A stretch of 64,000 bases of DNA from Mycobacterium shimoidei (GTDB taxonomy: Bacteria; Actinomycetota; Actinomycetes; Mycobacteriales; Mycobacteriaceae): assembly GCA_002101905.1 (NCBI GenBank), contig LQPU01000037.1, positions 1 through 64,000 on the forward strand, in the 5' to 3' direction. Shown one piece after another: positions 57,597 to 64,000 of the stretch. The stretch's first letter is position 1. Each line of letters starts with the position of its first letter. Under the pieces are notes generated by a model that had not been told where the DNA came from, did no database searches, and was given only the letters and a program-made list of their open reading frames with translations. A program made the translations under genes and the position numbers.

Positions 57597-59160
57597 CGAA
57601 GATCTTTCGTAATCGCCGCAGGTCGACCTTGCCGCTGGGCAGCAGCGGCACATCGGCCGGCGATAAGGCCGCAATCTTTTTTGGAATCTTGTACGCCGAA
57701 AGCTCGGCTTTGAGTGCCTGGCGAAGCGCATCTTCGTCGAACGGCTTGCCGTTATCGACGACGACCACGGCAGCCACCAGCTCCCCGCGATCCGGGTCGG
57801 GGATACCGAACACGTGCGCCGCAGCGCCGTCGGCGACGTTGCTGATCGCCTTCTCCACCTCGGCCGGTGAGACATTGGCACCTGCGGTCTTGATCATGGC
57901 GCCGCGACGGCGAACGAAATACATGAATCCGTCGCGGTCGGCGGCCACCAGGTCGCCGGTGCGAAACCAGCCATCGGCATCGAAACACTCTTCGCGGCTG
58001 CGCTTGTAATAGCGCTGCATCACATAGCGGCCGCGGATGCAGAGCTCACCCAGCTCGCCGGTCTCGACCGGCACCCCGGTTTCCGGATCGACGATCTTGG
58101 TCTCGAAACCGGGCGCCGGCTTGCCGAACGATCCGCGCCGATACTCGGGTTGATCGGACTCGTCGCCGCTGATCAACACCACGCTTCCCGCTTCGGTGAG
58201 GCCTAACATGTTGTGCCGCAACTCAGGGTCGGCAGGCCGCACCTCTGGCGCCAACAGCGGATAGAGGTTACCCCTTCGCATCGACGACAGGTCTCGGTCG
58301 GGAAAGCTCGGATGGCGCACCAAATCGGCGATGCCGGCCACAAAACCGTTGGTGACGGTGGGGCGTTCGGCCTCCAGCAGATCGAGCGTTCGCGCCGCAT
58401 CGGAAGCGTTGGAGCACACCAACGTCGAACCGGCGACCAGGGTGGCGAGTAGCCCGAAGGCAAATCCGCCGATCCAGAAGAACGGTGAGTTGCAGAAAAG
58501 CTTGTCCTCGGCGACTAGACCGCGAATCTCGTTGAGGTTCTGCTGATGAGCCAACAGCGCCCCGTGCGTGTGCACCACCCCCTTCGGGGCGCTCGCCGTA
58601 CCCGAGGTGTGGACGATCGCCAGCGGGTCGGAGTCGTCGACGTCGTCTTCCAATGCGGCCAACAGCGACTCGTCGACCGACTCGGGGAGCCGGTACACCC
58701 GGTCGGGTTCGGTCAGCACATGACGCAGCTGCGGCACACTGGCATTGAACATCCGGTCTTTCGAGGCGAAGTCGGGGTCCGACAACGCTTCGGCTAGTCG
58801 CTGCACGTAGTCGTGGGATCGAAAAGAACGGGCGGCAAGCAAAATTTGCACATCGCTGTCGACCAGTTGCTCGCGCAGCTCCCGCGCGGTGAGAAAGGTG
58901 GAGAACGGAACGACGACCGCGCCGATCCGGGCCGCCGCAAGCATCGCGACGACAAAAGCCGCCCCGTTGGGGTAGAGCAGGCCGACATGGCTTCCCTTGC
59001 CGGCACCGAGCGCGATGAGTCCGCGGGCCAGCAGCGCCGAACGTCGCTGCGCCTCGGAGTAACTGATACGTTCGTCGTCGCAGACCAACACCGGGTGATC
59101 GGCTCTGGACCGCGCTTGCCGGTGCAGAACGGCGCCTACCGTCAGCGACTCACCTGACAT
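57589..59160 (-). CDS. Acyl-CoA synthetase-like AMP-dependent ligase (second in operon)
   Basis: 523 residues. Motifs VHTSGTASAPKGVVHTHG, WFRTGDLVAADRDG and PSGKVDLRRL are complete, so it should be active. It is most like its downstream neighbour in plan, and the two may be old duplicates with different acid specificity. It overlaps the downstream gene by eight bases and is three bases from the upstream one. Confidence 0.92.
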   Translation of the reverse strand: MSGESLTVGAVLHRQARSRADHPVLVCDDERISYSEAQRRSALLARGLIALGAGKGSHVGLLYPNGAAFVVAMLAAARIGAVVVPFSTFLTARELREQLVDSDVQILLAARSFRSHDYVQRLAEALSDPDFASKDRMFNASVPQLRHVLTEPDRVYRLPESVDESLLAALEDDVDDSDPLAIVHTSGTASAPKGVVHTHGALLAHQQNLNEIRGLVAEDKLFCNSPFFWIGGFAFGLLATLVAGSTLVCSNASDAARTLDLLEAERPTVTNGFVAGIADLVRHPSFPDRDLSSMRRGNLYPLLAPEVRPADPELRHNMLGLTEAGSVVLISGDESDQPEYRRGSFGKPAPGFETKIVDPETGVPVETGELGELCIRGRYVMQRYYKRSREECFDADGWFRTGDLVAADRDGFMYFVRRRGAMIKTAGANVSPAEVEKAISNVADGAAAHVFGIPDPDRGELVAAVVVVDNGKPFDEDALRQALKAELSAYKIPKKIAALSPADVPLLPSGKVDLRRLRKIFDA

Positions 59161-59163
59161 GGA

Positions 59164-60606
59164 TCAACCGGACACGGCCGCGGCGAAAAACTGCCGGACC
59201 GCACTCAGATCCGCTTTGCCGGAAGGTGTCCGCGGAATCGATTCGACGATCGCGATATCGGTGGGAACCTCGTAGGGAGCGAGCCGGGTCTGCAGATGGT
59301 CCATCAGGGCAGCAGCGTCAACCGAACCGGGTTCTCGCAGCTCCACCATCGCAACCGGTGTCTCGCCGAGACGGTCATCGGGTTTCCCGACGACCGCGGC
59401 TGCGGCCACCGCGGAATGACTCTCCAGGGCGGACCGCACGTCGTCGGGCATCACCTTGAAGCCGCCGCGGATGATCGCCTGGTCGGCGCGACCCACGATC
59501 CACAGAAAACCGTCGGCGTCGATACGCGCCAAGTCGGTGGTGCGCATCCAATCCGCCTCCGGCCCCAGTTGTCCCGGCCTGACCTCCAATAATCCGATCT
59601 GGTCCGCTCCCAGCGGTGTGCCCGCATCGTCGACCACCCGCAGTTGTGCCCCGAGGCTGGCGCGGCCGACACTACCGCGTTTAGTCTGCCAGTGCTTTTG
59701 GTAGTCGGTCAATGTCCAGCCCGCGACGCCGCCGCCGAATTCCGTTGCCGCATAGGATGTCAGGACAGGAATGCCGTACTTTTCGGTGAACGCGTCGGCG
59801 TCGTCGGCCGACAGCGCAGCGGTGCCGCAGGTCACGGCGACGATGCTGTGCAGATCCTCCCGCGGCACGTCCGAATGCAACACCGTGCGCAGTGCCGCCG
59901 GCACCAACGACACGGTCCGTGGTTGGTGCTTGCGCACGGCCTCGAGCCAGCGATCGAGCTCGAAGCGGTCCAGCAGCACAAACGGCCGCGCTTCAACGAC
60001 GCATTGCAGCACCCGGAACACACCCCCGATGTGCACCAGCGGCGCACTGACGATCGCGATGCCGCGCCGCAGCGTGGTCGGCGGCGTGCCCGCGTCGGGT
60101 CCTAACACGCTGTGGATCAACATGTCGTAGGTGAGGTCGACCCGCTTGGGCGGTCCGGTCGTGCCGCTGGTCAGCATCCGCACCGCAACGCCCGGCCGCG
60201 CCGCGGCGAGGCCACCGGTTCGGATCGCCAGCAGTTCGCCGGCCGGGCCGAAAATCCGCACCGGCGCCGAGGAGTCGGCCAGTGCCGTCACATCATCGGG
60301 TTCGCCGATCAGCAGCGGCAGGTCCAACTGGTCGATGTCGGCTCGGGTGCGCTCGTCGCCGCGCACAGGGTTGATGGTGACCACCGTGGCACCGCTGAGC
60401 AGCACCCCGAGCAGGGCGGCGATGTGAGCAGGCGTGTTGCGCAGCAGAACGCCGACCTGAGGCTGATCGCTGCCGACGAGGGAACAAACCTTGCCGGCCA
60501 TGTTCGCGAGCACCTGCCAGGAAAGCCAGCGGTTCTCATACTCGATGGCCCCGGCGCCCGGGTCGATGGCCAGCACGGCGGCGATACGCGCACTGAGCGG
60601 ATGCAT
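59164..60606 (-). CDS. Divergent AMP-dependent ligase (first of three)
   Basis: 480 residues, shorter than its two neighbours. The AMP loop is MLTSGTTGPPKRVDL, with Arg where the usual Gly follows PK. The ribose motif reads RTTDLARI instead of TGDL. The catalytic Lys in PSGKADLSAV is kept. The changes may alter activity or substrate. It follows the crotonase gene by two bases and belongs to the same minus-strand operon. Confidence 0.88.
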   Translation of the reverse strand: MHPLSARIAAVLAIDPGAGAIEYENRWLSWQVLANMAGKVCSLVGSDQPQVGVLLRNTPAHIAALLGVLLSGATVVTINPVRGDERTRADIDQLDLPLLIGEPDDVTALADSSAPVRIFGPAGELLAIRTGGLAAARPGVAVRMLTSGTTGPPKRVDLTYDMLIHSVLGPDAGTPPTTLRRGIAIVSAPLVHIGGVFRVLQCVVEARPFVLLDRFELDRWLEAVRKHQPRTVSLVPAALRTVLHSDVPREDLHSIVAVTCGTAALSADDADAFTEKYGIPVLTSYAATEFGGGVAGWTLTDYQKHWQTKRGSVGRASLGAQLRVVDDAGTPLGADQIGLLEVRPGQLGPEADWMRTTDLARIDADGFLWIVGRADQAIIRGGFKVMPDDVRSALESHSAVAAAAVVGKPDDRLGETPVAMVELREPGSVDAAALMDHLQTRLAPYEVPTDIAIVESIPRTPSGKADLSAVRQFFAAAVSG

Positions 60607-60608
60607 CG

Positions 60609-61391
60609 TCAGCGCAACCTAGGCTGCACGGCGGGACGCTGGCCGCGGGCCGCCACTTCGGCAAGGCCGACCGGATTGCCCAGCCGGGTGTAGATCAGCC
60701 CCTGTTCCATGGCGACGCGATAGGGCTTGTCCAGTGACTCCCAGATCGCCTTGACGCTGCCCTGGGTTGCCGACGGGGACTTGTCCGCGATCGTTGCGGC
60801 GATCTCGTGAGCACGCTCCCACAGCCGTTCTGCAGGTACCACTTCGGATACCAGTCCGATCCGCAGCGCGGTGTCGGCGCAGACGCGCTCGTCGTTGCCC
60901 ATCAGCGCGATTCGCAGCGTTTCGCCGAGACCGATGCGGCGCATCAGGCCGATCGGCTCCAGTGCACAGACCAGACCCGCCGAGACATGCGAATCGAAGA
61001 ACGTGGCGTCCGTCGAGCAGATGACGACGTCGGATTCGTTGATGAAGTAGAACGCGCCCGCGGTGCACATGCCCTGTACCGCACACACCACCGGCTTCCA
61101 CATCTTCTGCCATTTCGGGCTGAGCGCTTCGCCGGGATCCTCGTGATGCCAGATGTTTTCGGGCTGTCCGTACGGAGTCTTGATGTCCAGCCCGGCGCTG
61201 AACGCACGGTCACCGGCTGCGCGCAGCACCACTGCGTTGACAGAGTCGTCGGCTTTGACGATCTGCCAGGCTTGGGCCATCTCGTCGCACATTGTGCGGT
61301 TGAACGCGTTGAGTTGATCCGGCCTGTTCAGAGTGATGGTGGCGACGTGGTCGGCGGAATCCACCTCGAACGTGATGGTCTCGAAGTTCAT
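60609..61391 (-). CDS. Enoyl-CoA hydratase/isomerase family protein
   Basis: 260 residues of the crotonase fold. The CoA-binding and oxyanion regions are DRAFSAGLDIKT and QGMCTAGAFYFINESD; the first oxyanion position is conserved. Glu in VCALEPIG may replace the usual catalytic residue. The ATG at 61391 overlaps the upstream stop as ATGA. The exact reaction (hydration, isomerisation or ring cleavage) cannot be read from the sequence. Confidence 0.88.
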   Translation of the reverse strand: MNFETITFEVDSADHVATITLNRPDQLNAFNRTMCDEMAQAWQIVKADDSVNAVVLRAAGDRAFSAGLDIKTPYGQPENIWHHEDPGEALSPKWQKMWKPVVCAVQGMCTAGAFYFINESDVVICSTDATFFDSHVSAGLVCALEPIGLMRRIGLGETLRIALMGNDERVCADTALRIGLVSEVVPAERLWERAHEIAATIADKSPSATQGSVKAIWESLDKPYRVAMEQGLIYTRLGNPVGLAEVAARGQRPAVQPRLR

Positions 61392-62191
61392 CGGCACTGC
61401 CACTCTGGCGTCCGTTTTTCCATGAACGCTTTCGGGCCTTCGAGCGAGTCCTCGGTGTGCAGGTTGCGCTCGCGGAAGGATTCGGCCAGCATTTCGGCTT
61501 CGTGCAGCGGCAGATCCAGTCCCTTGATGATCGCCAGTCGGGTACCGCGCACTGCCAGCGGTGCATTCGAGTTCACGATATCGGCGATTTCGTGGGCACG
61601 CTCCAGCAGCCGCTCGTGTTCGACGATCTCGCTGATCATCCCGAGCTCGTAGGCTCGCTGCGCGGTCATCCGCTCGTGTTTGCCCATCAAGGCCATCCGC
61701 AGAGCGACCGATCTAGGTACGACCCGGCCTAACCGGACCAGCTCACGCGCGCCGACCAACCCGATGCTGACGTGCGGGTCGAAGAACGTAGCTTTGTCTG
61801 ACGCGATGACGATGTCTCCGGTTGTGACCCAGTCCAGCCCGGCTCCACAACAAATCCCGTTGATAGCGGCCAGCACGGGTTTGGCCATGGTGCGAAACGG
61901 TGGGGTACCCTCCTGCGGGGCCTCCCATTGCTCGTAGGTCGACAAGTACGGCCGTTCGTTGATCACCTTGCCGTCGCCGGGGATCTCCTTGACGTCGGCG
62001 CCGGTGCAGAACGCGCGCCCGGCTCCGGTCACGATGAGAAGCCAAATGCGGTCGTCGTTCTCGGCTTCGGCGTAGGCAGCACGCAATTCGGTGATCATGT
62101 GCGGGCTCAGCGCGTTGAGGGCATCCGGACGATTCAACGTGATGGTGGCCTTATGGCCGTCGACTTCATATTTGATGGTGTCGTACGACAT
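61388..62191 (-). CDS. Enoyl-CoA hydratase/isomerase family protein
   Basis: 267 residues. Crotonase motifs GRAFCTGADVKEI and NGICCGAGLDWVTTGDIVIAS. It resembles the crotonase just downstream in DPHVSIGLVGARELVRLG, and they may act as a pair. The ATG at 62191 is chosen for AAGGGAAG upstream. It lies 26 bases after the third family member. Confidence 0.88.
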   Translation of the reverse strand: MSYDTIKYEVDGHKATITLNRPDALNALSPHMITELRAAYAEAENDDRIWLLIVTGAGRAFCTGADVKEIPGDGKVINERPYLSTYEQWEAPQEGTPPFRTMAKPVLAAINGICCGAGLDWVTTGDIVIASDKATFFDPHVSIGLVGARELVRLGRVVPRSVALRMALMGKHERMTAQRAYELGMISEIVEHERLLERAHEIADIVNSNAPLAVRGTRLAIIKGLDLPLHEAEMLAESFRERNLHTEDSLEGPKAFMEKRTPEWQCR

Positions 62192-62217
62192 GGTCTTCCC
62201 TTCGCCTGGGCGCGTCG

Positions 62218-63039
62218 TCACCGGCCGCGGAACTGCGGCGGACGCCGCTCCCGAAATGCGTCAAGTCCTTCTTTGAAATCAGCAGTGCGGCAAGCCAGCT
62301 CGACGTTGTAGAGCTCTTGAGTCATCGCCTGGCCCAGTGCCGCGTGCAGGCTGTAGTTGATGGCCTGTTTGGCCAGGCCGATCGCAACCGTGGGCCCGGA
62401 GGCCAGCTGTGTCAACAGTTGCTCGGATGCCTCGTCGAGGTCAGTCGAAGCGACGGCCTGGTGGATCAGACCCCATTCGGCTGCCTGCGATCCGCCGATT
62501 TTCTCACCCAGCAACAGCATCTGTTTGGCACGCGTCAGCCCGACCAGTCGGGGCAGCAGCCAGGTGGAGCCCGAATCCGGGCTGAAGCCCCGGGTGAGGA
62601 ATGGTTCCCAGAACACCGCGTCGCAGGCGGCCACCGTGAAATCGGCAGCCAACGAAAGATTGCACCCCAGGCCGACGGCCCAGCCCTGCACGGTGCACAC
62701 CACCGGCAACTGGATGCTGTGAATCAGTTCGACCGCCCGGTGGGCGGTATGGGGGAGGCGCCGAACAATGTCGCCGGTGCGCGGCCGCGGTCGGGTGCTG
62801 TCGTTGGTCGTGATCCAGTCAGCGCCCGCGCAGAAGTTGCCTCCCGATCCTCGGATATGGATGGCGCGCAACGAATCATCGGTTGCGGCAGCGGTCAAAG
62901 CGCTGACGAACATGTCGATCATGGGTTGATTGAGCGAGTTGCGCCGAGACGGGCGGTCCAGCGTGAGCCGCAAAACCGCGCCGTCCCGGCGCACCTCAAT
63001 CGAACCGTCGTCGGCACCGGGATCGAGCTGCTGACTCAC
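62218..63039 (-). CDS. Enoyl-CoA hydratase/isomerase family protein (PaaG-like)
   Basis: 273 residues, GTG start. Oxyanion regions GGNFCAGADW and QGWAVGLGCNLSLAADF. The stretch TRGFSPDSGSTWLLPRLVG, with Asp in the usual Glu region, is typical of PaaG/isomerase-type members. It is the first gene of the minus-strand operon crotonase x3 to ligase x3, and the shared AATACGAT motif lies 46 bases upstream of its start. Confidence 0.89.
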   Translation of the reverse strand: MSQQLDPGADDGSIEVRRDGAVLRLTLDRPSRRNSLNQPMIDMFVSALTAAATDDSLRAIHIRGSGGNFCAGADWITTNDSTRPRPRTGDIVRRLPHTAHRAVELIHSIQLPVVCTVQGWAVGLGCNLSLAADFTVAACDAVFWEPFLTRGFSPDSGSTWLLPRLVGLTRAKQMLLLGEKIGGSQAAEWGLIHQAVASTDLDEASEQLLTQLASGPTVAIGLAKQAINYSLHAALGQAMTQELYNVELACRTADFKEGLDAFRERRPPQFRGR

Positions 63040-63075
63040 CGTTGAATCCGCCCTTTCCCGCCGCTACGGTTACCC

Positions 63076-63108
63076 ATACAGTAGGCAATACGATTTCTAA
63101 CCCTGTAT
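63076..63108. promoter_or_regulatory. Divergent promoter region with inverted repeat and AATACGAT motif, copy B
   Basis: GCAATACGATTTCT (63085-63098) matches the site at 49681 in 12 of 14 positions. It is flanked by the inverted repeat ATACAG (63076-63081) and CTGTAT (63103-63108). It lies between the crotonase operon (minus) and the thioesterase-GntR operon (plus), so one regulator could control both. Confidence 0.52.
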
Positions 63109-63161
63109 AACTTAGCAAGGAAAGCCTGGCGGCGGAACAGCCGCTTCGGGAAAGAGGACAG

Positions 63162-63830
63162 ATGGCCGACGGCAGCGGACCGCAGCCAACCCGGTTTGGC
63201 GAGCAGCCGCTCGCTCAGACCGCCGCCGCAGCCGCCGCCATCCGCCGCCTGAGCTCACTGCTGCTGGCATTGGAGCACCCGCACCCGGTGGTGGACGCGA
63301 TGCTCGCGCAATGCGCCGAATGGGAACGCCAGCTGACGCTGGCGGCCCCCGCCGACTATGCCCCGCGAATCGGCTCTGATGACGATGGCAACCGGCGCGT
63401 GTACCTCGACCACGCCACGGACATCGGCGCTTTCAACCCCTGCTTTCCCGAATACCGCTTCGATGACCTCGGTGCTGAGAATGCATCGGGACACGTCAAT
63501 TTCCCGTTGGTATACGAGGGGCCGCCCGGGCTGGTCCATGGCGGGTTTCTCGGCGTCTTCTTCGACTGCGTCATCCAACATCACAATTGCGTGATCGGCT
63601 TGTCCGGCAAGACCCGTTCGCTCAACGTGCGCTTTCGACGCCCGACACCCATCCTCACCGACTTGCGCTTCGAGATCGCCCGTGCACAGACCGATCGGGG
63701 CATCACCTCGACGGCGACGCTGCTGCTCGACGACGAGGTGCTGTGTATCGGCGAGGTCAATACGTTGGCGCTGCCGCCCGACAAGCTGGCCGGATATCAG
63801 TTCGGCAAGCGCCGAGCCGAGAAGCCCTGA
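63162..63830 (+). CDS. Hotdog-fold acyl-CoA thioesterase-like protein
   Basis: 222 residues. The second half is a hotdog domain with EGPPGLVHGGFLGVFFD, where VHGG is the PaaI-type active-site turn, and LNVRFRRPTPILTDL. The N-terminal 90 residues are helical and variable. It probably releases free acid from an acyl-CoA and so protects the CoA pool. It is followed one base later by a GntR gene. Confidence 0.86.
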   Translation: MADGSGPQPTRFGEQPLAQTAAAAAAIRRLSSLLLALEHPHPVVDAMLAQCAEWERQLTLAAPADYAPRIGSDDDGNRRVYLDHATDIGAFNPCFPEYRFDDLGAENASGHVNFPLVYEGPPGLVHGGFLGVFFDCVIQHHNCVIGLSGKTRSLNVRFRRPTPILTDLRFEIARAQTDRGITSTATLLLDDEVLCIGEVNTLALPPDKLAGYQFGKRRAEKP

Positions 63831-63831
63831 C

Positions 63832-64000
63832 ATGGCACGTATCCGCCAACCTCGGGTTGCCGAGATCCTGGCATCGCGACTACGCGACGACATTTTGTCC
63901 GGGCGCTTGAAGGAAGGCGACGAACTGCCTTCTCAGGAAAGCTTGTTCGGTGAATTCGGTGTCAGTCCGCCGGCGCTGCGTGAGGCAATTCATCTGCTGG
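63832..64000 (+). CDS. GntR family regulator, cut off by the window end
   Basis: Only the first 56 residues are inside the window. They hold a winged HTH (RLRDDILSGRLKEGDELPSQ, then FGVSPPALREAIHLL), typical of the FadR branch. Its place beside the AATACGAT motif and directly after the thioesterase makes it another candidate regulator of this block. Confidence 0.88.
   Translation, partial: MARIRQPRVAEILASRLRDDILSGRLKEGDELPSQESLFGEFGVSPPALREAIHLL

Overview
The window is chromosomal DNA of a high-GC actinobacterium, almost certainly a non-tuberculous Mycobacterium. It opens inside the 3' end of a 5S rRNA gene and its terminator. It then follows, gene for gene, the order known from M. tuberculosis between the rrn operon and irtB (roughly Rv1316c to Rv1349). 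The species cannot be named from the sequence alone. The mycobactin genes that lie next to irtAB in M. tuberculosis are not in this window, and one membrane adenylyl cyclase stands where M. tuberculosis has three in tandem.

Conserved core (1 to about 32.6 kb). In order this holds DNA repair (ogt, ada-alkA fusion, nucS), cAMP signalling (a class III cyclase, a CRP-like site at 6683, a metallo-beta-lactamase phosphodiesterase at 23347), propionate and fatty-acid genes (methylmalonyl-CoA epimerase, fadA4), alpha-glucan metabolism (glgB-glgE facing away from glgP), dinG-pncB1, then a dense plus-strand run clpS, DUF2017, P1 peptidase, mec-cysO-cysM (protein-thiocarboxylate cysteine synthesis), rhomboid, murI, Rv1339-type phosphodiesterase, rph, rdgB. 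Two small membrane genes, a tRNA-Leu(UAG), and an IdeR-box-controlled tetR-irtA-irtB siderophore import unit close the core.

Accessory block A (32.6 to 48.4 kb). A dihydrodipicolinate-reductase-like oxidoreductase, a pseudogene of a paralogue of it, two SDRs and an unusual two-module TetR regulator lie on the minus strand. They face a tightly packed plus-strand run: VWA protein, MoxR/NorQ-type AAA+ ATPase, a periplasmic-binding-fold protein without signal peptide, an AveC-like membrane protein, SDR, aldehyde dehydrogenase, two cytochromes P450 and an APH-like kinase. A 17-bp motif (consensus GAAC[AG]NA[TC]NTT[TA]GGT[TC][AC]) occurs five times, in or beside the promoter region of every transcription unit in this block. 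I take it as the likely operator of the double TetR. This block is the best candidate for an undescribed system: a P450/AveC oxidative pathway with its own NorQ/NorD-like activation pair.

Accessory block B (48.4 to 64 kb). Acyl-CoA dehydrogenases, FabG-like SDR, thiolase, class III CoA-transferase, GntR regulator, three consecutive acyl-CoA synthetase-like genes, three consecutive crotonase-family genes, a hotdog thioesterase and a second (truncated) GntR gene make up a complete beta-oxidation-like toolkit for an unidentified acid. Two of its divergent promoters share an AATACGAT-TCT motif. A lower-GC stretch with a lone lipoprotein (54.8 to 56.0 kb) interrupts it.
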